From Flavobacterium erciyesense (lineage in GTDB: Bacteria > Bacteroidota > Bacteroidia > Flavobacteriales > Flavobacteriaceae): a stretch of 64,000 bases of DNA. The stretch covers positions 372,001-436,000 of the forward strand of contig NZ_JAGPXB010000001.1 of NCBI RefSeq assembly GCF_018069925.1, written 5' to 3'. Under the pieces are notes generated by a model. That model had not been told where the DNA came from and ran no database searches. It was given only the letters and a program-made list of their open reading frames with translations. This document shows positions 1 to 10,561 of the stretch, piece after piece. Numbering within the stretch: position 1 is the first letter of the stretch; each line of letters opens with the position of its first letter. A program made the translations under genes and the position numbers.

Positions 1-617
<617 letters not shown>

Positions 618-641
618 TCTATAATATTAATACAGTTTTAC

Positions 642-673
642 AAAAGGCAACGGAGAAATTTCTGTGGCCTTTT
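642..673 (+). terminator. Hairpin after pgi
   Basis: Inverted repeat AAAAGGC...GCCTTTT with a partly pairing interior (GAGAAATTTCTG), 25 bases after the pgi stop. It is consistent with an intrinsic terminator separating pgi from the next gene. Confidence 0.6.
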
Positions 674-856
674 ATATGTTTAATCGTGTATAATAAATGT
701 ATATCGAAGCGAAACAATTAAAGGAATATGTAGAATCATGATCCCCTATTGCATATTGTATTGATTAAAAATAAACAATTCAGGCGGTTGGCTCTGAATG
801 GATCAAATGTATATCATATAGTAGGTAATGTATAACAACAGCCATGCAAGAGGCAG

Positions 857-864
857 TACTTTTG
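857..864 (+). promoter_or_regulatory. -7 box (TACTTTTG) for the alcohol dehydrogenase gene
   Basis: TACTTTTG matches the Bacteroidota sigma-A -7 consensus TAnnTTTG exactly and lies 24 bases before the ATG at 889. No clear -33 TTG is seen at the usual distance. The 618-888 interval otherwise holds only the terminator hairpin. Confidence 0.55.
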
Positions 865-888
865 TAGAAGAAATTTAAATAATAAAAT

Positions 889-2040
889 ATGAGTAAGTTA
901 TTTGTTGCCAGCGAAGTATTTCATGGTGCTGGAAGTTTATCAGAATTGAAAAATCTATCTGGAAAAAAAGCAATCATTGTGACTGGTGGACAATCAATGA
1001 AAAAAAGCGGAACGTTAGATCGTGCAAAAGCATTCTTAACAGAAGCTGGATTGGAAACTATTGTTTTTGATGGTGTTGAAGAAGATCCATCATCAGCGAC
1101 AAGTCTTAAAGGAGCAGAAATTATGCGTGAGTTCCAACCAGACTGGATTGTTGGTCTTGGTGGTTGTTCAGCGATTGATGCCGCTAAAATGATGTGGGTA
1201 TTCTACGAACATCCAGATGCAGATTTTGAAGCGATGACAAAACCTTTCAGTGTTCCAACATTACGTCAAAAGGCAAAATTCGTAGCAATTCCTTCTACAA
1301 GTGGTACAGGAACTGAAACAACAGGTTTAGCGGTTATTACCGATAAAGAAAAAGGGGTTAAATATCCAATTGTTTCTTATGAACTAACACCAGATATTGC
1401 GATTGTTGATGGAGAAATTTGTGCTACTATGCCAGCTCATATCACGTCAAACACTGGTTTAGATGCATTAACACATTGTGTTGAAGCATACGTTTCAAAT
1501 ATTGAAGACAATTATGCAGACGTATTAGCTAAAGGTGGTTTAGAAATCGTATTCGACAATCTTGAAGAAGCTGTAAATAATCCAACAAATATTAAAGCTC
1601 GTCAAAATATGCACGACGCTTCATTTATGGGGGGCTTAGCGTTCAATAACGCTTGGTTAGGAATTGTACACTCATTATCACATCAAGTAGGTGCCCTTTA
1701 TGGTATTCCACACGGTGCAGCTAATGCGATTTTCCTTCCGAATGTTATCCGTTACAATCAAACAGAAACAACAAGATACCCTAATTTGGCAAAAATTGTT
1801 GGAAAAGAAACTGCTGAGGAATTAGCACAAGAAATCGAAAAACTAAGAGCTTCGGTAAACAATATCGGTTCTTTGAAAGCTTTTGGAATATCTCGTGAAG
1901 ATTGGGACAAAAACTTGGATTACATTACCAAAAATGCTTTGGAAGATCCATGTACAGGTTTTAATCCACGTAAACCAAGTCTTCAAGACTTAAAAGATCT
2001 TTATAACGCTTGTTATGAAGGTGTGATTTACCAAAATTAA
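889..2040 (+). CDS. Iron-containing alcohol dehydrogenase
   Basis: A 383-residue NAD(P)-dependent, metal-dependent alcohol dehydrogenase of the Fe-ADH superfamily (type III), a normal length for the family. Visible landmarks are the nucleotide-binding GGCSAIDAAKMMW (about 91-103), the conserved IPSTSGTGTETTG, and the metal-ligand segments DALTHCVEAYVS and HSLSHQVGALYGIPHGAANA. It is a single-gene unit with its own -7 box and a strong terminator. The substrate cannot be read from sequence; butanol/lactaldehyde-type dehydrogenases are the nearest well-known relatives. It sits in the stress/metabolic cargo block left of the ICE backbone. Confidence 0.92.
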   Translation: MSKLFVASEVFHGAGSLSELKNLSGKKAIIVTGGQSMKKSGTLDRAKAFLTEAGLETIVFDGVEEDPSSATSLKGAEIMREFQPDWIVGLGGCSAIDAAKMMWVFYEHPDADFEAMTKPFSVPTLRQKAKFVAIPSTSGTGTETTGLAVITDKEKGVKYPIVSYELTPDIAIVDGEICATMPAHITSNTGLDALTHCVEAYVSNIEDNYADVLAKGGLEIVFDNLEEAVNNPTNIKARQNMHDASFMGGLAFNNAWLGIVHSLSHQVGALYGIPHGAANAIFLPNVIRYNQTETTRYPNLAKIVGKETAEELAQEIEKLRASVNNIGSLKAFGISREDWDKNLDYITKNALEDPCTGFNPRKPSLQDLKDLYNACYEGVIYQN

Positions 2041-2057
2041 TTAATATTGCAAAGTAA

Positions 2058-2086
2058 AGCGGTTAATCATTCTTGAATTAACCGCT
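2058..2086 (+). terminator. Intrinsic terminator after the alcohol dehydrogenase
   Basis: Perfect 10-base inverted repeat AGCGGTTAAT / ATTAACCGCT with a 9-base loop, 18 bases after the stop codon. Confidence 0.75.
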
Positions 2087-2192
2087 TGCTTCGCTAATAA
2101 AGTTATTAGCGTTATATTTATTAGAGGAAAATGAATCGCATGATTTTCGTCTTTCATTGAACCTAAAACTATAATTTAAAATAACAATTGCT

Positions 2193-3092
2193 ATGATTAT
2201 CAACCGAAAAATTCCATTTAAGTTTCTGTTGAATGAAATTAAATTACCGTTGTTTGCTGTTGCTTTATTGGGAACGGCTTTTGGTTTATTACCCCGTTAT
2301 TATTCGGAATATACGCCAGATGTATCCATTCAGATTGCTTCAACTTTGGGTATTGCAATCTCCATTCTCTTATCTTATAAAATCAATCAATCCTACAATC
2401 GTTGGTGGGAAGCTCGCACAATTTGGGGATCGATTGTTAATGATAGCCGTACATTAATTTTGCGACTGCAACTTTATTTGGGTAATGAAAATGGGCACTT
2501 GCAGAAAATTTCATATTATCAGATAGCTTGGAATTATGCGTTGGAAAAATCGTTGAGAAATCAGGATGCATGGTCCAATTTTGAAGGATTGTTGAACGAC
2601 GATGACATTGCTGAAATAAAGAGGCATTCCAATATTCCGCTTGCTATTAGTCATTTGCAGTTAAAAGCTGTAAAAGCGTTATTTGAGAAGAATTTAATTG
2701 ATGATTTAGGACGTCTTCAGTTAGAAAATACAATTAATAATTTATTGGCATCTATGGGGAAAACTGAAAGGATAAAAAATACAATTTTCCCTCCAACCTT
2801 TGGGCAAATATTGCATATTGCTATTTACTTGTTTGTTGTACTTTTAAGTCTTTCTTCTTCATTTCATCAGAATATTGATATTGTACTGCAAGTTTTTATT
2901 CTTATTTCAATTTCAATGATGTTCTTTTTTCTGGAAATGTTGGCACATAGACTTCAAAATCCGTTCAATAATAGCCCTACTGATACACCAATATCAGCAC
3001 TGTCACGTACAATAGAAATTAATATTCGACAATTATTAAATGAGACCGAAATCCCTAAGTCTATTGAAGCCCAAGGATTTTATCTTATGTAA
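2193..3092 (+). CDS. Bestrophin-like (YneE family) membrane channel
   Basis: A 299-residue integral membrane protein of the bacterial bestrophin/UPF0187 family, homologous to animal anion channels. Hydrophobic segments lie at about 16-34, 42-62, 205-225 and 228-248. Family landmarks are NRWWEARTIWGSIVNDSRTL in the first half and HRLQNPFNNSPTDTPISALS near the C-terminus, a cytoplasmic segment of the family. Bacterial members have been reported to conduct cations or anions; the ion cannot be predicted here. The start ATG follows an A-rich stretch. It is probably transcribed alone or with the downstream uvrA2 gene, which begins 38 bases later. Confidence 0.9.
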   Translation: MIINRKIPFKFLLNEIKLPLFAVALLGTAFGLLPRYYSEYTPDVSIQIASTLGIAISILLSYKINQSYNRWWEARTIWGSIVNDSRTLILRLQLYLGNENGHLQKISYYQIAWNYALEKSLRNQDAWSNFEGLLNDDDIAEIKRHSNIPLAISHLQLKAVKALFEKNLIDDLGRLQLENTINNLLASMGKTERIKNTIFPPTFGQILHIAIYLFVVLLSLSSSFHQNIDIVLQVFILISISMMFFFLEMLAHRLQNPFNNSPTDTPISALSRTIEINIRQLLNETEIPKSIEAQGFYLM

Positions 3093-3130
3093 TATTAGGA
3101 AATAACGTATAATCTTAAAGTATAGTTATC

Positions 3131-5647
3131 ATGGTTCAAGAATTTAATGACGAGAATATAGCTGGTTTTGTTCAGATTCGAGGAGCAAAAGAACACAACC
3201 TAAAAAATATAGATGTAGATATTCCAAGAAATAAACTTGTTGTGTTTACAGGAATATCAGGTTCAGGGAAATCTTCATTGGCCTTTGGTACTATATATGC
3301 CGAAGCCCAAAGAAGATATCTGGAATCGGTATCACCTTATGCTAGAAGATTATTTAATCAGATGTCTGTTCCAGATGTTGAAGCTATTCATGGTCTTCCG
3401 CCAGCGGTTGCTCTGCAACAAAGCCGTGGAGGAACAACTGTACGTTCTACCGTAGGAAGTGTTACCACCATTTCTAATTTACTACGGATGTTGTATTCCA
3501 GAGCTGGAGATTATCCTGCCAACCAGTCTATTATTTATGCGGAAGGATTTTCTGCAAATACACCTGAAGGAGCTTGTCCAAAATGTCATGGTATTGGTCG
3601 TATTTATGATGTTACGGAAAAATCTATGGTGCCGAATGATTCATTGACTATACGAGAAAGAGCAGTTGAGGCATGGCCATCAGCATGGCAAGGACAGAAT
3701 CTTCGTGAAATATTAATGACTTTGGGTTTCGATGTGGATAAACCATGGAAAGATCTACCACAAAAAGATCGTGACTGGATTTTATTTACGGATGAAACGC
3801 CAACTGTTCCGGTTTATTCAGGGTTATCGGCTCCGGAGGTAAAAAGAGCTTTGGAATTGAATCTGCCTGCAAGTTATATGGGAACATTCACCGGTGCAAA
3901 ACGATATGTTCTTCAAACTTTTGCTAATACAAACAGCCAAATGATGAAACGAAGAGTTTCACAATATATGCTGAATACAGAATGTCCTGTATGTCATGGA
4001 AAAAGACTTAAAAGAGAATCATTATCTGTAAAATTTGATGGATATGATATTATTGATCTGTCCAATCTATCCCTTTCACAATTGATGGATATTTTTACGT
4101 CTTATGCCGAAGGACAATTTTTAAATAAAGAAAAAGATAAATTTCCTGAAAAAGCTATAGTAGCCCAAAATATCGCTATTGATCTTGTCGCAAGATTAAA
4201 AATCATGATTGATCTAGGACTTGGATACCTTTCATTAGAACGTAGTACACCAAGTGTATCTCCTGGAGAATTACAAAGATTGCGATTGGCAACACAGGTG
4301 CACTCTAATCTTTTTGGAGTAATTTATGTTTTGGACGAGCCCTCCGCTGGACTACATCCTGCTGATACCGAAGCGTTATTTACGGTACTTCAAAAACTAA
4401 AGGATGTTGGTAATTCCATGTTTATTGTTGAGCACGAAGTGGATATCATCAGGCACTGTGATTGGATTGTTGATGTTGGCCCAGAAGCAGGAACCAACGG
4501 TGGAGAAATATTGTACAGTGGTACTTTAGAGGGCTTACAATCGGTCGAAAGATCATTGACCCGTCATTATATCACCCCAAAACCTATAGCTAAAAAGAAG
4601 GTTAGAAAAGCAGAGCAATGGTTGCAAGTAAATAATGTTACCCGAAATAATATTCAGAATCTTGATGTGTCCTTTCCATTAGGAGTTCTTACCAGTATTA
4701 CCGGAACATCGGGTTCTGGGAAAAGCAGCTTAGTAAGTCAGGCGTTGGTGGATTTAGTTTCAGATTATTTAGGACAAGAGATAGAAGAAGCTAAAGAAGA
4801 ACAGTCAGAATTATTACAAGAAAATATTATTCACACCTCAGGTGTAATAACTGATGGTATGCAAAATATAAAACGATTGGTAAGAGTAGATCAAAAACCA
4901 ATTGGTAGAACGCCGAGATCAAATCTGGCAACTTATACAGGTTTGTTTGACAGAATACGACAGCTTTTTGCGGAAACCCCGATGGCTAAAAGTCGCAAAT
5001 ATGATGTAGGTAGATTTTCATTTAATGTAGCCAAAGGTCGTTGTACACATTGTAAAGGCGAAGGATTTGTTATGGTAGAATTATTATTTCTTCCAAGTGT
5101 TTATACACCATGTCCAACTTGCAAAGGAACACGATACAATGAAAAAACGCTAGAGGTAACGTATAACAACAAAAATATTGCTAAAGTGTTGGATCTGACC
5201 GTAGATGAAGCTTGGAATTTCTTTCAGCATGATAAATCATTACGCCAAAGTTTAGATGTATTAAAGCAAGTTGGCTTAGGGTATATTCGTTTAGGACAAC
5301 CAGCAACCGAGTTATCAGGTGGTGAGGCACAACGTATTAAATTAGCTTCAGAATTACAGCGTACGCAGCGTGGTAAAACATTATATATTTTGGATGAACC
5401 AACAACAGGTTTACATCCATCTGATGTTGAAAAACTGATTGGTCAGCTTAATTTTCTGGTTGATGCAGGAAATACAGTTATCACAATCGAACATGATATG
5501 CACGTGGTGGCTTCAAGTGACTGGGTAATCGATATTGGCCCCGGTGCAGGGAAAGATGGCGGACAAATTGTAGCAGAAGGTACTCCGGTAGAAGTTGCGA
5601 AAAACACAAAAAGTAAAACAGCTAAATATTTGGCGGAGTATGTTTAA
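3131..5647 (+). CDS. UvrA2-type ABC ATPase (excinuclease subunit A paralogue)
   Basis: A DNA-damage-recognition ATPase of the UvrA family with two ABC cassettes. At 838 residues it is about 100 shorter than housekeeping UvrA, typical of class II UvrA (UvrA2), which usually lacks the UvrB-binding insertion. Walker A motifs are GISGSGKSS (about 41-49) and GTSGSGKSS (about 527-535). Signature motifs are [13 protein letters not shown], with Pro replacing the usual Gly as in this subfamily, and [13 protein letters not shown]. Zinc-binding pairs are CPKCHGIGR (about 148), [16 protein letters not shown] and CPTCKGTRY. Related UvrA2/DrrC proteins have been linked to resistance to DNA-intercalating drugs. 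It is followed 160 bases later by uvrB. Confidence 0.92.
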   Translation: MVQEFNDENIAGFVQIRGAKEHNLKNIDVDIPRNKLVVFTGISGSGKSSLAFGTIYAEAQRRYLESVSPYARRLFNQMSVPDVEAIHGLPPAVALQQSRGGTTVRSTVGSVTTISNLLRMLYSRAGDYPANQSIIYAEGFSANTPEGACPKCHGIGRIYDVTEKSMVPNDSLTIRERAVEAWPSAWQGQNLREILMTLGFDVDKPWKDLPQKDRDWILFTDETPTVPVYSGLSAPEVKRALELNLPASYMGTFTGAKRYVLQTFANTNSQMMKRRVSQYMLNTECPVCHGKRLKRESLSVKFDGYDIIDLSNLSLSQLMDIFTSYAEGQFLNKEKDKFPEKAIVAQNIAIDLVARLKIMIDLGLGYLSLERSTPSVSPGELQRLRLATQVHSNLFGVIYVLDEPSAGLHPADTEALFTVLQKLKDVGNSMFIVEHEVDIIRHCDWIVDVGPEAGTNGGEILYSGTLEGLQSVERSLTRHYITPKPIAKKKVRKAEQWLQVNNVTRNNIQNLDVSFPLGVLTSITGTSGSGKSSLVSQALVDLVSDYLGQEIEEAKEEQSELLQENIIHTSGVITDGMQNIKRLVRVDQKPIGRTPRSNLATYTGLFDRIRQLFAETPMAKSRKYDVGRFSFNVAKGRCTHCKGEGFVMVELLFLPSVYTPCPTCKGTRYNEKTLEVTYNNKNIAKVLDLTVDEAWNFFQHDKSLRQSLDVLKQVGLGYIRLGQPATELSGGEAQRIKLASELQRTQRGKTLYILDEPTTGLHPSDVEKLIGQLNFLVDAGNTVITIEHDMHVVASSDWVIDIGPGAGKDGGQIVAEGTPVEVAKNTKSKTAKYLAEYV

Positions 5648-5764
5648 ATGATAAAATACCCTGACATGATTGTTGTTGTTAAGTGTTAAGATTTAAACAT
5701 TTGGTTTGAGGGAAATAATACAAATTATAAGGTATAAAATAAAAATGAGAAGTAGCTTTTTAAT

Positions 5765-5772
5765 TATTTTTG
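5765..5772 (+). promoter_or_regulatory. -7 box (TATTTTTG) upstream of uvrB
   Basis: TATTTTTG matches TAnnTTTG exactly. It overlaps the upstream in-frame TTG at 5770, which argues that translation starts at the ATG at 5809, 36 bases downstream, and that uvrB has its own promoter. Confidence 0.55.
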
Positions 5773-5808
5773 TATACAGCTACATTAAAACATCAAAAAA
5801 CTAAAATT

Positions 5809-7785
5809 ATGTCAAAAGATACTTTTATATTACATTCAAAATATATACCGTCAGGAGATCAGCCTGATGCCATTGCACGAATTGTTTCAGGTATTGAATC
5901 TGGTGCAACTCATCAAACATTGAAAGGTATTACAGGGTCTGGGAAGACTTTTACGATGGCTAACATTATTCATCAACTGAATAGACCTACGATGATTCTT
6001 GCCCCAAACAAAACACTTACTGCACAACTTTATGATGAAATGAAGCGGTTCTTTCCCGAAAACGCAGTTGAGTTCTTTGTTTCTTATTACGATTATTTTC
6101 AACCCGAAATGTATCTTCCCGGAAGTGACCGTTTTGTAGAGAAAGATTCTTCAATAAATGAACATTTAGAAAGATTACGTCTTTCAACCACAAAATCACT
6201 TATCGAACGTAGAGATACCATTGTGGTAGCTTCTGTGTCTTCTATTTATGGACTTGGCGATCCGAAAGATTATAAAGAATTACAAATTCATCTTTCATTA
6301 GGACGAGCTATTCAATTGGATAAATTGGAACAAAGCTTGGCTCATTTACAATACGATCGTACCGAACGAAAATTGAAGCGCGGTACTTATAGAATTGATG
6401 AAGATACTATTGATATTTTTCCTGCTGATTCAGAATCCAACGCCGTGCAATTAATACTAAGCAATGGTGTAATTGCTACATTGCGATTAATAGACGCTGC
6501 AACAGGAAATTTTATTGAAGATTTAGCACAATACGCAGTATCTCCAAAAACGCTTTTTGCACCATCAAAAGGACAAGCAAAGGCAGCAGCAGAACAAATC
6601 TTAATTGAGTTGGAAGAACGTGTAGAACAATTAAATAATGAAAATAGATTAGAAGAAGCAGACCGCCTTTATGAAAGAATTACCAATGATGTAGAAATGT
6701 TGAGAACTGCTGGATATTGTTCAGGTATGGAAAATTATGCAAGCTATTTTAGTGGTAGAGATCCAAAATTACCACCAACAACTCTGCTTGATTATTTGCC
6801 AAAAGATGGACTTTTGTTCATTGATGAATCCCACGTTATGATTCCGCAAATCTCAGCAATGTTCAAGGGTGATCAGGCTCGTAAAGATACATTAATTGAT
6901 TATGGTTTCAGGCTTCCTTCTTCAAAATACAACCATCCTTTGAGTTTTGAAGAATTTGAAAAAATTAAACCACAAGCAGTTTTTGTTTCGGCTACTCCGG
7001 GAAATTATGAATTGAATATTTCTAAAGAGCGGGTTGTTGAGCAAGTTGTAAGACCAACTGGACTTCTTGACCCAATTGTAGAAGTACGTCCATTAACTGA
7101 TGCTATTGATGATTTATTGGGCGAAATTAAAACTTGTGTAGATGCTGGCAATCGTGTTTTAATTACAACTTTAACAAAAGCATCAGCTGAAAACCTAAAC
7201 GAATACATCGGAAGCAAAGGTTTTCGTACAAGATATTTGCATTCAGACTTCAAAACAACAGAAAGAACGGAGATTTTGGACAGTCTGAGAGTTGGTGATT
7301 TTGACATTTTGATAGGCATTAGCTTATTGCGTGAAGGCTTAGATATCCCAGAGGCTTCATTAATTGCAATTATGGATGCTGATCGTGCAGGATTCTTACG
7401 TTCAGCAAGTGCCCTTTTACAGATGATTGGTCGAGTAGCTCGAAATGTTAATGGAAAGGCAATTATGTACGCAGATAAGATTACACCTGCAATGCAACTT
7501 GCTATTGATGAGACAAGAGGCCGTAGAAAACGTCAAATTGCCTATAATGAAGAGCATCATGTTTCTCCAGTTTCTTCGATAAGAAGATTAAATTCTGATA
7601 CCGCTGAAGATAATAAAACAGTTACACATTCTGAACAATTCTGTGAGAATCTTGAAGAGCTTTGTGATCGTATCACGAACTTGGAACATCAGCTTATTGC
7701 TGCATCTGACGAACAGGACGAAAAAGCTATAAAAGAAGTTCGACTTCAATTGGATGTTTTATATAGACAGTTTATTTATGTTTGA
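5809..7785 (+). CDS. uvrB: UvrB, excinuclease ABC subunit B (accessory copy)
   Basis: The DNA-loading helicase-like subunit of nucleotide excision repair. Starting at ATG 5809 (MSKDTFILHSKYIPSGDQPDAI) gives 658 residues; an upstream in-frame TTG at 5770 is rejected because a promoter box overlaps it. Visible are Walker A TGSGKTF, the beta-hairpin region VSYYDYFQPEMYLPGSDRF, Walker B DESH (LFIDESHVMIPQ), helicase motifs V/VI (GISLLREGLDIPEASL, QMIGRVARNVNGKA), and a C-terminal UVR domain (ELCDRITNLEHQLIAASDEQ) for UvrC contact. It is paired with uvrA2 but no uvrC is present. It is probably a horizontally acquired supplement to a chromosomal uvrABC outside this window. Confidence 0.93.
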   Translation: MSKDTFILHSKYIPSGDQPDAIARIVSGIESGATHQTLKGITGSGKTFTMANIIHQLNRPTMILAPNKTLTAQLYDEMKRFFPENAVEFFVSYYDYFQPEMYLPGSDRFVEKDSSINEHLERLRLSTTKSLIERRDTIVVASVSSIYGLGDPKDYKELQIHLSLGRAIQLDKLEQSLAHLQYDRTERKLKRGTYRIDEDTIDIFPADSESNAVQLILSNGVIATLRLIDAATGNFIEDLAQYAVSPKTLFAPSKGQAKAAAEQILIELEERVEQLNNENRLEEADRLYERITNDVEMLRTAGYCSGMENYASYFSGRDPKLPPTTLLDYLPKDGLLFIDESHVMIPQISAMFKGDQARKDTLIDYGFRLPSSKYNHPLSFEEFEKIKPQAVFVSATPGNYELNISKERVVEQVVRPTGLLDPIVEVRPLTDAIDDLLGEIKTCVDAGNRVLITTLTKASAENLNEYIGSKGFRTRYLHSDFKTTERTEILDSLRVGDFDILIGISLLREGLDIPEASLIAIMDADRAGFLRSASALLQMIGRVARNVNGKAIMYADKITPAMQLAIDETRGRRKRQIAYNEEHHVSPVSSIRRLNSDTAEDNKTVTHSEQFCENLEELCDRITNLEHQLIAASDEQDEKAIKEVRLQLDVLYRQFIYV

Positions 7786-7895
7786 TTTAGTCTTCAACTG
7801 AATAAATTATAGTATTATCAAGCTCAAACAAGCGTTGATAACTCAGGTTTGGGTTTGTTATTTCACTCAATTTAATTTTATTAAAAACTAATAAT

Positions 7896-9475
7896 ATGGA
7901 AGAAAAGGTTATCTTTTATATAATCCTTATTGTTGTCATTACTTTATTGATTATAATGGCAAAAAAGATCAAAGTTGCATATCCCATTCTGTTGGTTTTA
8001 GCAGGGCTTGCGATTAGTTTCATTCCACATGTTCCAATGATTACGATTGATCCTAAGCTTATTTTTATTATTTTTTTACCACCATTACTTTACGAATCTG
8101 CATGGAATATTTCGTGGAAACAACTTTGGAAATGGAGAAGAATCATAATCAGCTTTGCCTTTTTAGTTGTTTTCTTTACTGCATTCGCTGTTGGGATAAC
8201 AGCTTGGTACTTTATACCAGGTTTTACATTAGCTTTAGGATTTTTGTTAGGAGGAATTGTTTCCCCTCCTGATGCGGTTAGCGCTGGGGCTATTTTAAAA
8301 AATGTAAAAATACCAAAGAGTTCATCATCAATTCTTGAGGGAGAAAGCCTATTAAATGATGCATCATCTTTAATTGTTGTTTTCTTTGCCGTAGCAGCTG
8401 TAATGACAGGGAAATTTGTTTGGTATGAAGCTTTAGGAAGCTTTGTTTGGATGGTTATTGGAGGTATAGGTATTGGTCTTCTGATAGGGAAAATATTTAT
8501 GGAAGTGCATAAGAAACTAGAAACCGATGCCAATATAGATACTATTTTTACATTGGTAGCGCCTTATATTATGTATCTTCTTGCAGAAGAAGTACATGCT
8601 TCGGGTGTATTATCGGTAGTTTCTGGTGGACTTTTTCTATCATACAATCAACATAAATTTTTGAGCAGCTCTTCACGTTTACGCGCTATAAGCGTTGGAA
8701 CTGTTTAGGCTTTATTTTAAATGGTGCGGTGTTTATGATGATTGGTCTTGACCTTCCTCAAATTATAGCAGAACTTGGAGATATTAGTATTTCTAAAGCA
8801 ATTGGATATGGTGTTTTAATTACAGGAGTAGTTATATTGGTTAGATTTATTTCGTCTTACGCTGCCGTGATTGTGACTTTCATTGCAAGGAATTTTGTAA
8901 CAGTTGCAGCGTCTAAAAATCACGGTTGGGGATTCCCAATTTTCTTTGGATGGTCTGGAATGCGTGGTGTAATTTCATTAGCAGCAGCTCTTTCAATCCC
9001 TGTTTATTTAGATAATGGAGAGCTTTTCCCACAAAGAAGTCTAATTCTGTTTATTACATTTATTGTTATTTTATTGACGCTTGTTGTTCAAGGTTTAACC
9101 TTGCCGTATCTGATTAAAAAACTGCAACTACCGAGCGATGATGACGATACATCTGAAGAACACGTAAGTTCATCTATATTCAGAGAAATGACATCAGAAA
9201 CACTAGATTATCTAAAAGATAAGCACGGTGATAAGATGAATGACTATCCGTATGTAATGACTATGGTCTCCAAATGGGAGAAAAAGTATGATGATGTTGA
9301 AAATGTGTGTAGAAATGATTCTTCTAAAAATTTATACATAGAACTTTTAGAATTTCAAAGACAGTGGTTATTACGGAAAAATTCGGAATTTAAGGATTTA
9401 GATGAAGATGTGATTAAAAAGCATTTGATGCGTTTAGATCTTGAAGAAGAACGACTTAAATATTCATCTTTCTAA
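7896..9475 (+). pseudogene. CPA1 Na+/H+ antiporter, broken by a one-base deletion
   Basis: A sodium/proton antiporter of the NhaP/CPA1 type. The first part (7896-8708) contains FLPPLLYESAWNISWKQLW, GGIVSPPDAVSAGAI and LEGESLLNDASSL, the family's core. It stops prematurely after RLRAISVGTV. The second part (to 9475) resumes as VFMMIGLDLPQ and includes SGMRGVISLAAALSIP, then a charged cytoplasmic tail. At 8691-8700 the bases read AGCGTTGGAA. One extra T there would give SVWNCLGFILNGAVFMMIGL, a family-typical continuous sequence of about 526 residues. So it is a -1 frameshift at about 8695, either a real inactivation or a sequencing error at a short T run. Confidence 0.88.
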
Positions 9476-9556
9476 AATTGTATTATCAAAGAGAATAAAG
9501 TAATGATAATGTAATTGAAATAATCTTTGTAAAGCGAAATTGAATAAACTCTTGTT

Positions 9557-9586
9557 CATAATCCCAAATTAATTCGAGGGATTATG
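9557..9586. promoter_or_regulatory. Inverted repeat upstream of the first rteC-like gene
   Basis: Perfect 9-base arms CATAATCCC / GGGATTATG separated by 12 bases, 88 bases before the start codon at 9674. It is too far from any upstream stop, and lacks a T run, to look like a terminator, so an operator or leader hairpin is more likely. Confidence 0.4.
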
Positions 9587-9605
9587 GCAGGAGGAAAAAT
9601 ATTAC

Positions 9606-9629
9606 TGTCCAAACATCACGGATTGGACA
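9606..9629. promoter_or_regulatory. Second inverted repeat upstream of the first rteC-like gene
   Basis: Perfect 7-base arms TGTCCAA / TTGGACA with a 10-base spacer, 45 bases before the ATG. Its position suits an operator or a 5'-UTR hairpin. The protein that binds it is unknown; RteC autoregulation is one possibility. Confidence 0.35.
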
Positions 9630-9673
9630 TCCTTTCCCGCAATTGTATAGGATCTAGGTTTCAACCATAGCTC

Positions 9674-10498
9674 ATGGAAAAATACTATAACGAAATATTA
9701 AACAAGTTGGAAACTTCAATCATTGAATTAGAAGTCGATACTGACTGCTCTTTACACAGGATCGAAACAGTTATAAATATTATTCTTAAATGTTTAGGCG
9801 AAGTAAAAAAATATGTCGTTCAAAATGGATTTAATAGTATTGATGAGGAAATCTACTTTTTTAAACATCAAAAACCTGCCATTGTTTCAAAGCTTATTTA
9901 TTACAATGCTGTTTACAAAATAGAAACGAAAAAACCATACGGTGCAAAGCCAATAAAGAAGTATCTCAATGACGAACTGAAAAAACTAAAACGCTTTTTT
10001 GACAACAACCTCGAATTTTACAAGTATTATAGAACTAATAATTCTTTTATTGATGATAAACTATTTGTGCGTGGAAAGCACGATGTAAAGCTAAGTATAG
10101 ACACTTATTATTTTGAGGCTGACCATAGTTTTTCAACTTCACACGATTACAAAGCTGCAAAAATTATTGCTAATGACTTAATACAAGTTTACCTTGAAGA
10201 TCAACTTCATAATGTAAATCAGAAAAAGACTTCGGATAATTCTAATTTGATTTGGACGGGTAGTAAAGCTGCATTGACCGAACTAATATATGCACTACAT
10301 TCGCAAGGTGTATTTGACAATGGAAATGCAGATATAAAAAATATCGCCAAAACCTTTGAACAAGCATTTGATGTTAATTTAGGAGATTTCTACCATACCT
10401 ATTTGGAACTGAAAAACCGAAAAATGAACAGAGCAAAATTCTTAGACAGCTTACGTGATTCATTGATTAAAAGAATGGAAGAACATGAGGAGTTGTAA
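9674..10498 (+). CDS. RteC domain protein (first copy)
   Basis: A 274-residue member of the RteC family. In CTnDOT, RteC is the last regulator in the tetracycline-responsive cascade and activates the excision operon. It shares a scattered pattern with the second copy at 24511-25356: FFK..KP....KLIYYN.V..IET, a FYKYYR segment, and a C-terminal W..S..AL.ELIYAL...FLD.L..SL stretch. The C-terminal region is the likely DNA-binding part by family knowledge. It faces the opposite way to the rest of the ICE backbone and is followed 63 bases later by the nitroreductase gene. The two copies are divergent, so this is not a recent duplication. Confidence 0.85.
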   Translation: MEKYYNEILNKLETSIIELEVDTDCSLHRIETVINIILKCLGEVKKYVVQNGFNSIDEEIYFFKHQKPAIVSKLIYYNAVYKIETKKPYGAKPIKKYLNDELKKLKRFFDNNLEFYKYYRTNNSFIDDKLFVRGKHDVKLSIDTYYFEADHSFSTSHDYKAAKIIANDLIQVYLEDQLHNVNQKKTSDNSNLIWTGSKAALTELIYALHSQGVFDNGNADIKNIAKTFEQAFDVNLGDFYHTYLELKNRKMNRAKFLDSLRDSLIKRMEEHEEL

Positions 10499-10561
10499 AC
10501 AATCTTATCATCAGAAGATTAGATATAGAATAATAGATATTAATCCTTTAGAAAAACAACA

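Noticed and set aside
8090..8533. 147-residue minus-strand ORF opposite the antiporter
   Set aside because: The plus strand carries clear antiporter motifs here; the antisense frame has none.
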